This document shows positions 8,588-16,634 of a DNA stretch of 64,000 nt, in pieces; within the stretch, counting starts at the first letter, position 1, and each line of letters begins with the position of its first letter. The stretch is from Vallitalea maricola. Its GTDB lineage: Bacteria > Bacillota > Clostridia > Lachnospirales > Vallitaleaceae. The notes under the pieces were generated by a model. That model saw only the letters and a program-made list of their open reading frames with translations, had not been told where the DNA came from and searched no databases. Both the position numbers and the translations under genes were made by a program. Location of the stretch: the NCBI RefSeq assembly GCF_036985595.1, contig NZ_BTPU01000002.1, positions 57,415 to 121,414 on the forward strand, in the 5' to 3' direction.

Positions 8588-9034
8588 ATGTTTGGATTAA
8601 CACCATTTAATAACAACCCAATTAGGAAAAGTAACTCGTTTAACAATGATTTTTATGACATGATTGATGACTTCTTTAATAATAGTTTTTTACCTGTAAG
8701 AAATTTGTATAACGACACATTTAAAGTAGATGTGAAAGAGTCAGATAAAGATTATTTAGTAGAAGCTGAGTTACCAGGAATTAATAAAGAAGATGTGAAA
8801 CTCGATTATAATGATAGTAGACTAACAATTAATGTCAATCATGAAGAAAACGTAGATGAAGAAAAAGATTATTATATCCATAGGGAAAGAAAAAGAACTT
8901 CTATGCAAAGAGGAATATATTTGAAGGATATCGTTCCCGAAGAAATTTCAGCTCAATTAAAAGATGGTGTATTGAAGATCGTAGTTCCTAAAAAGGAAAA
9001 ATCCGATAATACATTTAATATAGAAGTCAATTAA
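8588..9034 (+). CDS. hsp20: Small heat shock protein Hsp20
   Basis: A 148-residue alpha-crystallin-domain chaperone, the usual size for bacterial Hsp20. The N-terminal arm is rich in Asn and Phe. The crystallin domain runs from about residue 45 to the end and contains A-E-L-P-G-I-N-K-E-D-V and the conserved G-V-L-K-I-V-V-P-K strand. These proteins hold unfolding proteins in solution without ATP. An AGGAGG site sits 7 bases before the ATG. The gene is monocistronic, with a CIRCE-controlled promoter before it and a terminator after it. In Firmicutes CIRCE usually controls groE and dnaK operons; here it directly controls the small chaperone. Confidence 0.95.
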   Translation: MFGLTPFNNNPIRKSNSFNNDFYDMIDDFFNNSFLPVRNLYNDTFKVDVKESDKDYLVEAELPGINKEDVKLDYNDSRLTINVNHEENVDEEKDYYIHRERKRTSMQRGIYLKDIVPEEISAQLKDGVLKIVVPKKEKSDNTFNIEVN

Positions 9035-9037
9035 GAG

Positions 9038-9065
9038 ATAGAGCCCATAGAGGCTCTATTTCTAT
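9038..9065 (+). terminator. Terminator after hsp20
   Basis: ATAGAGCC (9038-9045) pairs perfectly with GGCTCTAT (9052-9059); TTTCTATT follows. It starts 4 bases past the hsp20 stop. Confidence 0.8.
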
Positions 9066-9220
9066 TAATATCCTGTATTTGATAAATTATATGTTATAAG
9101 ATTATTTAATTTTTATATATATTCACACTTTAAAAAGATTATTATATGTGGTATTGTTGTATTAAAAACTATTGGATTTAATTATAGTAATAAAATTTAG
9201 TAAATGGAGTGTGAATAATA

Positions 9221-11017
9221 ATGAACCCAAAAAGAGAATACATAAAGGGAAAAGATACGTATAATAAGGAGTTAGACAAGCTTAATCATAAAATCAATAT
9301 CTATGGTAATGTTAGACTTATTGTAATTCTTTTAGGATTAGGATTTACTATATGGTCATATACTAGAAAATCTTATCTACTTAGCTTGAACAGTTTAATT
9401 ATTACACTGGTTATTTTTATCAGCTTAATAATTATACACCAAAAAAATATTGACCTAAGGCCTAGGCTGACAGCACTTTGTAAAATCAATGAAAACGGTA
9501 TTAAGCGTCTAAGGGGAGAATGGAAAAAATTCCAGAAGAATGGTAAAGAATTCATTGATGAAGATCATAATTATTCATGGGATTTAGATTTATTCGGTAA
9601 GAATTCCTTGTTTCAATGGATAAATCATACTAACACTCCAATGGGTAAGAAGAAGTTAAGAGATGCACTTATAAAACCCAATAAAAATATTGAACTAATA
9701 AGAAAAAGACAACAAGCCATAATAGAGCTTTCTAAAAATATGAATTGGGTTCATGAATTAGAAGCAGCGGGCATGTTAGAAGATAATGACAGTATAGATG
9801 AAGGAGAGTTAATAAAATGGAGTAAGGATATAGCACCATTCTATCTAAATAATCTATTAGGATTATTTGTAAAGATATTACCTATAGTTTCCATTTTAAC
9901 TATTGTACTGCCTTTTTGTATACCATCTTTTTCACATATATATGGATTGGTATTCATAAGTATACAGATAATTGTTGCTTTCATAGGTCTTAATAAAAGG
10001 CATACAAGGTTATCTACTATCGACGATTTCAGAAAACAGATATCCATATACGATAAGATGATCAAGTTAATTGAATCACAAGATTTTGAATCAAGTTTAT
10101 TACAAGACTTGAAGAAACAAATGGAAAGTGATAATGAACTTACTTCTCAGCAGATAAAAAAGCTGGATAGTATTATGGATATGTTCAATATCAGACATTT
10201 TCAATTCTATTTGATATTCGATATACTTACATTATGGGATTATCAATGTGCTATTTCACTTGAGAATTGGAAGAACAAATATGGAAAAAATCTTCCAAAA
10301 TGGTTGGATTCATTGGGAGAAATTGAAGCTCTAGCAAGTCTTGCTACAGTAGTCTATGAACAACCAGATTGGGTAATGCCTACTATTACTAAAGAATATA
10401 GAGTATCAGCTACTGATATAGGACATCCTTTGATAAATGCAAGAGACAGAGTATGCAATAATGTTACTTTTGGGGGAAGACATTCTTCTCTTTTGGTAAC
10501 AGGTTCCAATATGTCAGGTAAAAGTACGTTTCTCAGAACTATAGGAATTAATCTAGTATTAGCTTATGCTGGAGCTCCAGTATGTGCAAAAGAGTTTTGC
10601 TGTCCTATGATGGATTTATATACTTCTATGAGAGTAAAAGATGATATAGATAACAAAATATCTTCATTCTATGCAGAGTTATTAAGAATCAAAAAAATAA
10701 TTGGGGCTACTAATGAAGGTAAAAAAGTATTCTATCTATTAGATGAAATATTTAAAGGTACCAACTCAAGAGATAGGCATATAGGTGCTAGAACCTTAAT
10801 TAAAAAATTATGTAAAGGAAATACGTTAGGACTTGTTTCAACTCATGACTTGGAATTAGCTGATTTAGAATCAGAATCTGATTCTAGAGTCAAGAATTAT
10901 CATTTTCAAGAACACTATAAGGATAATAAGATATTATTCGATTATAAATTATATTCAGGTGTTTCCAATACATTTAATGCGGTATTTTTAATGAAGGAAA
11001 TTGGGATAGATATATAA
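9221..11017 (+). CDS. Membrane-anchored MutS-family ATPase
   Basis: A 598-residue protein whose C-terminal third is a MutS ATPase: Walker A G-S-N-M-S-G-K-S-T at 428-436, Walker B ending L-L-D-E with D508/E509, and the S-T-H-D switch further on. Unlike true MutS it has no mismatch-recognition domain. Instead there are two hydrophobic segments near the N-terminus (about residues 33-48 and 57-72) and two more around 210-260, which suggests membrane anchoring. Soluble MutS homologues act in mismatch repair or on recombination or ribosomal substrates; the role of the membrane-associated branch is not established. Single gene, about 190 bases after hsp20. Confidence 0.85.
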   Translation: MNPKREYIKGKDTYNKELDKLNHKINIYGNVRLIVILLGLGFTIWSYTRKSYLLSLNSLIITLVIFISLIIIHQKNIDLRPRLTALCKINENGIKRLRGEWKKFQKNGKEFIDEDHNYSWDLDLFGKNSLFQWINHTNTPMGKKKLRDALIKPNKNIELIRKRQQAIIELSKNMNWVHELEAAGMLEDNDSIDEGELIKWSKDIAPFYLNNLLGLFVKILPIVSILTIVLPFCIPSFSHIYGLVFISIQIIVAFIGLNKRHTRLSTIDDFRKQISIYDKMIKLIESQDFESSLLQDLKKQMESDNELTSQQIKKLDSIMDMFNIRHFQFYLIFDILTLWDYQCAISLENWKNKYGKNLPKWLDSLGEIEALASLATVVYEQPDWVMPTITKEYRVSATDIGHPLINARDRVCNNVTFGGRHSSLLVTGSNMSGKSTFLRTIGINLVLAYAGAPVCAKEFCCPMMDLYTSMRVKDDIDNKISSFYAELLRIKKIIGATNEGKKVFYLLDEIFKGTNSRDRHIGARTLIKKLCKGNTLGLVSTHDLELADLESESDSRVKNYHFQEHYKDNKILFDYKLYSGVSNTFNAVFLMKEIGIDI

Positions 11018-11081
11018 GATTTTCTTTGATATAATTAAATGAGTTAAGTTATTTTCTATATCAGGTGGAAAGGGGAACCTC

Positions 11082-11753
11082 ATGAGTTTACAAGCTTACG
11101 GACTATTAAAGGGCAAAGCAGTAGCAACAAAAGAAGAAAGAGATAATAACAGACCTCATTATCATATTCATGTTAAAGCCAATGAAGAAAACTATAGAAT
11201 ATCAATCAATATAAAGTCAAATGATGTATTATCCGAATTACTTTTTTATACTAATGAAAATTTTGAACATGGAATAACTTCAATAATTACTGAATTACCA
11301 TATGGATTTTATTTCAGTAACTGTGTATCTATTGATTATATACGAGGAAACATGGGGTTTTCTAGAGATGATATGAAGAAAATTCCTCATGACAAAGCTG
11401 GACCTAATAATGACCTTAATGAGAAACTAAATTACTACATAGATAAAGCAATTTCATCTGAAGATACTGATATTTATATATATGGGTCAAAATGGAAAAC
11501 TGGTAATTACTGTAAAGTAGATAGGATTTTTGGCTTTAGTCCTTCAATGGGTATGCATGATATCCATATGAATCAAGGTAATATTAGAAAGTGGAAAAAA
11601 GATAGTGGAGTATGGCAAGACGGGTGTCTTTTTATACATTATAAAGAGATAGACAAGTGGATTGGAATTTTCCTTGCCTTCCAATCCCAATCATGGGATA
11701 ATGATGATTGTACAGGTCAAGCTAACTATAAATACAAAAAGAAAAAGAGATAG
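11082..11753 (+). CDS. DUF2278 (YukJ-like) protein
   Basis: A 223-residue soluble protein. The opening Y-G-L-L-K-G-K-A, the H-Y-H-I-H-V segment near residue 25 and the later G-I-H/M-D-I-H-M-N-Q-G motif are characteristic of the DUF2278 family, whose function is not established. The His-rich motifs suggest a metal site, but that is inference. It precedes ogt by 13 bases and is probably co-transcribed with it; a GGAAAGGGGA site lies before the ATG. Confidence 0.75.
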   Translation: MSLQAYGLLKGKAVATKEERDNNRPHYHIHVKANEENYRISINIKSNDVLSELLFYTNENFEHGITSIITELPYGFYFSNCVSIDYIRGNMGFSRDDMKKIPHDKAGPNNDLNEKLNYYIDKAISSEDTDIYIYGSKWKTGNYCKVDRIFGFSPSMGMHDIHMNQGNIRKWKKDSGVWQDGCLFIHYKEIDKWIGIFLAFQSQSWDNDDCTGQANYKYKKKKR

Positions 11754-11766
11754 GGGGGATTAAAAC

Positions 11767-12246
11767 ATGTTTTATGGAGTATTTAATTCGCCTTTATTTC
11801 CTATTATTGTTGTAGGAGATGAAAAAGGGCTGTCTTATTTACATCTTCAAACTAAATCAGGTAATGAACTTGAACAATCAAAAGAGTGGATTAGAAATGA
11901 TGATTTCTTCACAGATACTTTTAACCAGCTAGATGAATATTTTAGTGGCCAAAGAAAAATATTTGATTTGAAATTAAATCCACAAGGAACTCAGTTTCAA
12001 AAGAAAGTATGGAATGCACTAACCAAAATTCCATATGGTGAAGTTTGCTCATACAAGGATATTGCTGTTGCAGTAGGGAATGAAAAAGCTTGCAGAGCAG
12101 TAGGGATGGCTAATTCCAAAAATCCAATAGCTATAGTAGTTCCATGTCATAGGGTAATTGGCAGCAGTGGAAAACTGGTTGGGTATGCTGGAGGATTAGA
12201 TACAAAAGATGAGCTATTAAAATTAGAAAGAAAATATAATGGATAA
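11767..12246 (+). CDS. ogt: Methylated-DNA--protein-cysteine methyltransferase
   Basis: A 159-residue protein of the Ogt/AGT family, which transfers alkyl groups from O6-alkylguanine to its own active-site Cys, a suicide reaction. The catalytic motif P-C-H-R-V has C127. The helix-turn-helix segment with the arginine finger (E-K-A-C-R-A-V-G) precedes it, and the G-Y-A-G-G-L loop follows. The shorter N-terminal domain suits Ogt rather than the Ada fusion. A GGGGG-type ribosome site precedes the ATG. It shares a transcript with the DUF2278 gene and ends before the hairpin at 12256-12321. Confidence 0.95.
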   Translation: MFYGVFNSPLFPIIVVGDEKGLSYLHLQTKSGNELEQSKEWIRNDDFFTDTFNQLDEYFSGQRKIFDLKLNPQGTQFQKKVWNALTKIPYGEVCSYKDIAVAVGNEKACRAVGMANSKNPIAIVVPCHRVIGSSGKLVGYAGGLDTKDELLKLERKYNG

Positions 12247-12255
12247 TAATAAATT

Positions 12256-12321
12256 AAGGGGCAGTTACCGTAATATATTTTGACTTTGGTTAGTCATGAA
12301 ATATATAGGAAACTACCCCTT
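12256..12321. terminator. Bidirectional terminator between ogt and the SPOR lipoprotein gene
   Basis: AAGGGGCAGTT (12256-12266) pairs with AACTACCCCTT (12311-12321) with one wobble. Inner AT-rich arms (ATATATTTT / GAAATATAT) extend the stem. It lies between two convergent genes and resembles the other GGGCTGT-type hairpins of the window. Confidence 0.6.
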
Positions 12322-12372
12322 AGATACTATATGTAGTTTAGTAATATTTGTTTATGTAATGACTTATAATAT

Positions 12373-12966
12373 TTATTCAGAAACAATAAAGCTGTCATAT
12401 CCTGCTTTATCTACAAGGTCTTTTCTTTTTGTAGCGTTTTTCATTTGTGAAAATGTACCAGCTATAACTCTATACTTATTGTTATTTGGTGAAACATAAG
12501 CATCTATTTTCTTAGTGATAAGTTCTTCTTTTAGCTTAGTAGCATTTTCTTTTTTGTCAAATGAACCTACAATTACTCTAAAATATTTTTTAGCAGTGTT
12601 TGAAGTTGTAGTTGTACTGGATTTTGAACTAGAAGAACCAGTATTTACTGTAGAAGTATTAGATTTTTTATCTTCTTCTTCTTTTTCATCTAACTTCTTA
12701 TTAAGGTCTTCATTTTGATTTTTAAGATCATCAATAATCTTATCTTTTTCAGCTAGAGAGTCTTCAAGTTCCTTAATTTTGTCCATAGATTCAGTGTCTA
12801 CATCTGATTCATTGGAATCATTTCCAGTTGTGATGTCTGTAGTTTCTTGCTGCTTATTTACATCATTAGTATCATCATTCACCATTTCATTAAGTGATGG
12901 TTTCTTTTGACAACCAACAAGAACTAGGGTTAGTAGTAACATGCTTATTAATACTTTTTTAATCAT
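12373..12966 (-). CDS. Lipoprotein with SPOR domain
   Basis: A 197-residue protein with a signal peptide ending in the lipobox L-V-G-C (C19). Next come an Asp/Asn/Thr-rich linker, a coiled-coil stretch of charged heptads at about 60-100, a Ser/Thr-rich linker, and a C-terminal SPOR domain (about 127-197) in which two half-repeats, Y-F-R-V-I-V-G-S-F and Y-R-V-I-A-G-T-F, are clear. SPOR domains bind peptidoglycan stripped of stem peptides, as found at septa or in the spore coat. It is likely anchored to the outer face of the membrane. Monocistronic; ATG preceded by GGAGGAG on the minus strand. Confidence 0.85.
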   Translation of the reverse strand: MIKKVLISMLLLTLVLVGCQKKPSLNEMVNDDTNDVNKQQETTDITTGNDSNESDVDTESMDKIKELEDSLAEKDKIIDDLKNQNEDLNKKLDEKEEEDKKSNTSTVNTGSSSSKSSTTTTSNTAKKYFRVIVGSFDKKENATKLKEELITKKIDAYVSPNNNKYRVIAGTFSQMKNATKRKDLVDKAGYDSFIVSE

Positions 12967-13099
12967 TTATTCTCCTCCTCGATATGATTATAATACATAA
13001 GTTGTTTTACTGATAATATGCTAATAATTGTAATAACTTATGTCATATTAGATTATATAGCAGATATATGTCGATTTCAATAGTAGATATGTTTGAGGG

Positions 13100-13128
13100 T
13101 TGACTTTTTATGTGTAGAACAGTATATT
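13100..13128 (+). promoter_or_regulatory. SigA promoter of asnA
   Basis: TTGACT (13100-13105), 17 bases, TATATT (13123-13128). The untranslated leader of about 80 bases shows no T-box specifier or TGGTACCGCG-like sequence. Confidence 0.7.
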
Positions 13129-13212
13129 TATATTATTGTATTTACATTTTTTAAATATCGTGGTTTAATGTAATAAAAAGGCAAAGCGTTAAAGCTTACA
13201 CAAGGAGGCAAC

Positions 13213-14220
13213 ATGAAGCGATTAATGATTATTGAAGATTACGAATCAAAAATGAGTCTTATGGAGACGGAGATAGCAGTAAAACAAACAAAAGATTTTT
13301 TTGAAAATTCTTTATCAAAAGTATTGAATCTTACTAGGGTATCAGCACCATTATTTGTATTACCGGAAACAGGACTTAATGATAACTTGAATGGATATGA
13401 AAGACCTGTTAATTTTGATATCAAGGAAACAGGTAAGGTTGCAGAGATTGTACATTCTCTAGCAAAATGGAAAAGGATGGCCCTTCATCGTTATAAAGTT
13501 GAATCTGGAAAAGGTATCTATACAGATATGAACGCTATAAGAAGAGATGAAGAGATGGACAATCTTCACTCAATCTATGTAGACCAATGGGATTGGGAAA
13601 GAGTTGTAACTAAGGAACAAAGAAATGAAGAATTTCTAAAAGATGTAGTTAAAAAAATCTATAAAGTATTTAAAGATACAGAGAATTTCTTATATGGGAA
13701 ATACCCATTTCTAGGGAAAAATCTACCTGAAGATATCAAGTTTATTACTACTCAAGAATTAGAAGACTTGTATCCTAATCTAAAACCTTCTGAGAGAGAA
13801 GACAGAGCTGCAAAAGAACATTATGCTGTTTTCATCATGAAAATAGGAGGGGCTTTAAAATCAGGAGAGAAACATGATGGTAGAGCACCAGACTATGATG
13901 ATTGGGAATTAAACGGAGATATTGTATTCTGGAATCCAGTATTGAATAGAGCTTTTGAATTATCATCTATGGGTATCCGTGTTGACGAAGAATCTCTTGA
14001 AAGCCAATTAGTAATTGCAGAGGCAGAGGAAAGAAAAGAATTGAATTATCATCAAATGATATTGAATAAAACACTTCCGTATACAATTGGTGGTGGAATA
14101 GGTCAATCAAGAATATGTATGTACTTCTTAAGAAAAGCACATATTGGAGAAGTACAAGCTAGTATTTGGCCAGAAGAAATGATAACAGATTGTGAATCTC
14201 ACGGTATTAATTTATTATAG
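13213..14220 (+). CDS. asnA: Aspartate--ammonia ligase
   Basis: A 335-residue AsnA-type asparagine synthetase, which makes asparagine from aspartate, ammonia and ATP in the cytoplasm; it is related to class II aminoacyl-tRNA synthetases. The opening T-R-V-S-A-P-L-F segment, the V-H-S-L-A-K-W-K-R motif, Y-V-D-Q-W-D-W-E and the final G-G-G-I-G-Q-S-R motif all match the family, and the length is standard. An AAGGAGG site sits 5-6 bases before the ATG. The gene stands alone behind the promoter at 13100-13128. Confidence 0.96.
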   Translation: MKRLMIIEDYESKMSLMETEIAVKQTKDFFENSLSKVLNLTRVSAPLFVLPETGLNDNLNGYERPVNFDIKETGKVAEIVHSLAKWKRMALHRYKVESGKGIYTDMNAIRRDEEMDNLHSIYVDQWDWERVVTKEQRNEEFLKDVVKKIYKVFKDTENFLYGKYPFLGKNLPEDIKFITTQELEDLYPNLKPSEREDRAAKEHYAVFIMKIGGALKSGEKHDGRAPDYDDWELNGDIVFWNPVLNRAFELSSMGIRVDEESLESQLVIAEAEERKELNYHQMILNKTLPYTIGGGIGQSRICMYFLRKAHIGEVQASIWPEEMITDCESHGINLL

Positions 14221-14392
14221 ATTATTTTTAGATATGATAAATATTTTTTGTAATAATTTGTTTTGAAATTTTTCAAGTAGTATTCATAATGGATTTTTTA
14301 TTAGGGAAGTTTAACAGTTATATTTGAATCTAAGTATTAAATATACATGTTTATCACAAAAAAACTAAGAGTATTATATAAAAAACAAAAAG

Positions 14393-14421
14393 TTGACAAA
14401 GGTATTGTGTATAAATATAAT
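14393..14421 (+). promoter_or_regulatory. Consensus promoter of the ion-transport operon
   Basis: TTGACA (14393-14398), 17 bases, TATAAT (14416-14421): a perfect SigA promoter. It is followed by a leader that contains a terminator-like hairpin before the first gene. Confidence 0.85.
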
Positions 14422-14427
14422 AAAAGT

Positions 14428-14545
14428 AATAAAACTTTAATATTATTGGTAAATGAGTTTGAGTATCTTTGGATAAACAATTTTATGGACCAGTTTCTCT
14501 TACAGCTTTCTAAAAGAATAAGCTTTAATGGAACTGGTCTTTTAT
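14428..14545 (+). ncRNA. Leader with terminator-like hairpin (candidate attenuator or riboswitch)
   Basis: Between the perfect promoter and the DUF2294 gene lies a roughly 120-base leader. Its end forms a long hairpin: GACCAGTT (14488-14495) with AACTGGTC (14532-14539), and inside it AGCTT...TCT with AGA..AAGCT. It is followed by TTTTAT and more T. A strong terminator just before a gene suggests conditional termination. I recognise no known riboswitch consensus, and a competing antiterminator was not found by eye. A short frame of 70 codons across it starts upstream of the promoter and is probably meaningless. Confidence 0.45.
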
Positions 14546-14588
14546 ATAGATTTTTTTAATAAAAACTTATTTCTAGGGAGGATCAGAC

Positions 14589-14954
14589 ATGACTAAAGGA
14601 CAATTAGAAGCATTGATAAGTACTAAAATGGTAGCTTTCCAGAGAGAACAATTAGGTAGAGGGGCTGAAGGAACAAAAACTTATATTAGTGGAGACATGA
14701 TTATTATAAGAATGAAAAATGTCCTGACACCAGCCGAGAAGCAATTAGCTATTACTGACCAAGGTAAAGGTTTGATAAAAGAGATAAGGATTCAGTTAGA
14801 GAGTATCATTCGTCCAAAATTAGAAGAATTGATGCAGAATCTTACTGGAGCAAAAGTAATAAGTATACACAATGATATTAGTACCAAAACAGGTGAACGA
14901 ATTGATATGTTCATATTGGATTGTAATCTAGAAGAAAGATTAAAACTAGATTAA
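14589..14954 (+). CDS. DUF2294 / MpsC-like protein
   Basis: A 121-residue soluble protein of the DUF2294 family (PF10057), named after MpsC of the staphylococcal cation-translocating MpsABC system. Typical features are the F-Q-R-E-Q-L-G-R-G-A-E segment near the start, a central M-I-I-I-R-M-K-N-V-L-T-P-A-E strand-turn, and the closing L-T-G-A-K-V-I-S-I-H-N-D-I-S segment. The biochemical role of the family is not settled. The AGGGAGG site is clear. It opens a cluster with a cation/proton antiporter and a CLC exchanger, which supports a link to ion or bicarbonate balance, but no MpsA or MpsB gene is present. Confidence 0.8.
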   Translation: MTKGQLEALISTKMVAFQREQLGRGAEGTKTYISGDMIIIRMKNVLTPAEKQLAITDQGKGLIKEIRIQLESIIRPKLEELMQNLTGAKVISIHNDISTKTGERIDMFILDCNLEERLKLD

Positions 14955-15081
14955 TCTTTACAATATTCCAATATTTATTAATATATTAAAACATTGAAGA
15001 AGTTCAAGTTTTTAATATGATAATAAATGATTGCATTAATATGATTAATTAACTAGAATATATTATAAGGAGAGTGTCATA

Positions 15082-16275
15082 ATGTTATCATATGGTTTTT
15101 TCTTAGATTTAGCGATTATCTTACTTAGTACAAAATTATTAGGTTTAATGACTAGAAAAATACGTATGCCACAAGTAGTAGGAGCGCTTCTTGCGGGATT
15201 AATACTTGGGCCAGCACTGTTGAATGTTGTCCATGAAAGTGATTTTATAGATAAAATGGCTGAGTTAGGTGTTATTGTTTTAATGTTCTCAGCAGGTCTA
15301 GAGACAGATTTGAAGGAATTAAAAAAATGTGGAAAAGCTTCTTTAATAATTGCAGTATTGGGAGTTTTGTTGCCACTTATCGGAGGACTTGTAGTAGCGG
15401 GCTTATTTGCCGGAAACCTATCACACATGACTCAAAAAGAATTGCTTGAAAATATATTTATCGGAGTGGTTCTTACAGCAACATCTGTTAGTATTACAGT
15501 CGAAACATTAAGGGAAATGGGAAAATTAAAATCTCCATCAGGAACAGCTATTCTTGGAGCAGCAGTTATTGATGATGTACTTGGAATAATTATTCTAACA
15601 GTCATTTCTAGTTTTGCTGACCCAAGTGTAAGCATTGTAAGCATTTTAGTGAGGATATTATTATTCTTTATATTCGCTGCTGTCTGTGCATTTGTTTTCT
15701 ACTATATATTCAATAAAATGTCTGATAAGTACGGAAAGAAAAGAAGACTTCCAATATATAGTTTAGCATTCTGTTTGATTTTAGCTTACATAGCTGAAGA
15801 GTTTTTTGGAGTAGCAGATATAACTGGGGCATTCTTGGCAGGGATAATTATTTCTAATGTAACACATTCCGATTATGTTTCAGAGAAGTTGGATATTACA
15901 TCCTATATGCTTTTATCACCTATTTTCTTTGCAAGTATAGGTATAAAAACAAGTGTTGAAAATATGGATATGAAGATTATTTTATTCGCAGTAGTACTAC
16001 TTATCATTGCAATCCTTACTAAGGTGGTAGGATGTGGATTGGGTGCTAGAATGTGTGGATATGAGAGCAAAGAGGCTATTCAAATTGGAGTTGGAATGAT
16101 TTCCAGAGGTGAAGTTGCGCTTATTGTAGCTGATAAAGGAGCTTCTATCGGACTGATGAATGATACGTATTTTGCTCCTCTGATTATCGTTGTTATCATT
16201 ACCACAATAATTACACCAATACTTTTAAAGGTAGTTTACAATAATAAAAACAATAAAAAAGTTAGTATGTCATAG
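15082..16275 (+). CDS. Cation:proton antiporter (CPA2/KefB type)
   Basis: A 397-residue membrane protein with about twelve hydrophobic segments, matching the transmembrane core of the CPA2 family without a C-terminal regulatory TrkA-N domain. R-K-I-R-M-P-Q-V-V-G near residue 26, A-A-V-I-D-D-V-L-G-I (the Asp-Asp pair of the ion site) and M-I-S-R-G-E-V-A-L near the end are characteristic. It exchanges Na+ or K+ for protons. AAGGAG sits upstream of the ATG. It lies 127 bases downstream of the DUF2294 gene and 23 bases upstream of the next gene. Confidence 0.88.
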   Translation: MLSYGFFLDLAIILLSTKLLGLMTRKIRMPQVVGALLAGLILGPALLNVVHESDFIDKMAELGVIVLMFSAGLETDLKELKKCGKASLIIAVLGVLLPLIGGLVVAGLFAGNLSHMTQKELLENIFIGVVLTATSVSITVETLREMGKLKSPSGTAILGAAVIDDVLGIIILTVISSFADPSVSIVSILVRILLFFIFAAVCAFVFYYIFNKMSDKYGKKRRLPIYSLAFCLILAYIAEEFFGVADITGAFLAGIIISNVTHSDYVSEKLDITSYMLLSPIFFASIGIKTSVENMDMKIILFAVVLLIIAILTKVVGCGLGARMCGYESKEAIQIGVGMISRGEVALIVADKGASIGLMNDTYFAPLIIVVIITTIITPILLKVVYNNKNNKKVSMS

Positions 16276-16298
16276 ATGATAATTGGAGGCATGATAAA

Positions 16299-16622
16299 AT
16301 GTATTTGGTATTGTGTACAATAAATGACGAAAGCAAAAAGAATCTATTCGAAAGTGTATTAACAACAAAAAATGGAGTTCATAGTGTTTTATGGTTAACA
16401 GTAAAAGATGGATTAGATAAAAAACTCAAACATACTATAATAGGTGGTTCTATTTCAGGATTATACGAAAACAAATACAAGTTGACAAGTTTAATTACAA
16501 TGGAAAAAGAATCATATAAAGACATATATGGGAAATTACAGAAATTAGGACTAGAAGATTGTATTGACAGTTATGCCATATTACCAATACTAGAAGATTG
16601 TAAATCTATTTCATTAGCCTAA
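16299..16622 (+). CDS. Unknown 107-residue protein in the ion-transport operon
   Basis: Not recognised. A soluble protein with no signal peptide, starting M-Y-L-V-L-C-T-I-N and containing G-G-S-I-S-G-L-Y and, near the end, S-Y-A-I-L-P-I. The alternation of a short strand, helix, strands, helix and strand resembles small ferredoxin-like regulators such as PII-like proteins, but this is only a guess from the pattern. It has its own GGAGG site, 23 bases after the antiporter, and the CLC start lies just after its stop. The gene order suggests a regulatory or accessory subunit for one of the two transporters. Confidence 0.7.
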   Translation: MYLVLCTINDESKKNLFESVLTTKNGVHSVLWLTVKDGLDKKLKHTIIGGSISGLYENKYKLTSLITMEKESYKDIYGKLQKLGLEDCIDSYAILPILEDCKSISLA

Positions 16623-16634
16623 GGAGTGCTTAAT

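Noticed and set aside
12296..12499. Forward-strand frame overlapping the SPOR lipoprotein gene
   Set aside because: It is the complement of a convincing lipoprotein gene and the hairpin, with no ribosome site.
13128..13212. T-box leader before asnA
   Set aside because: No specifier loop, no TGGTACCGCG-like sequence, and no terminator in the leader of about 80 bases.
14347..14559. A 70-codon open frame before the DUF2294 gene
   Set aside because: It starts upstream of the perfect promoter, has no ribosome site and overlaps the terminator-like hairpin; composition is not protein-like.
16626..16634. GTG start of the CLC gene at 16626
   Set aside because: It overlaps the AAGGAG ribosome site; the TTG at 16635 has the right distance.
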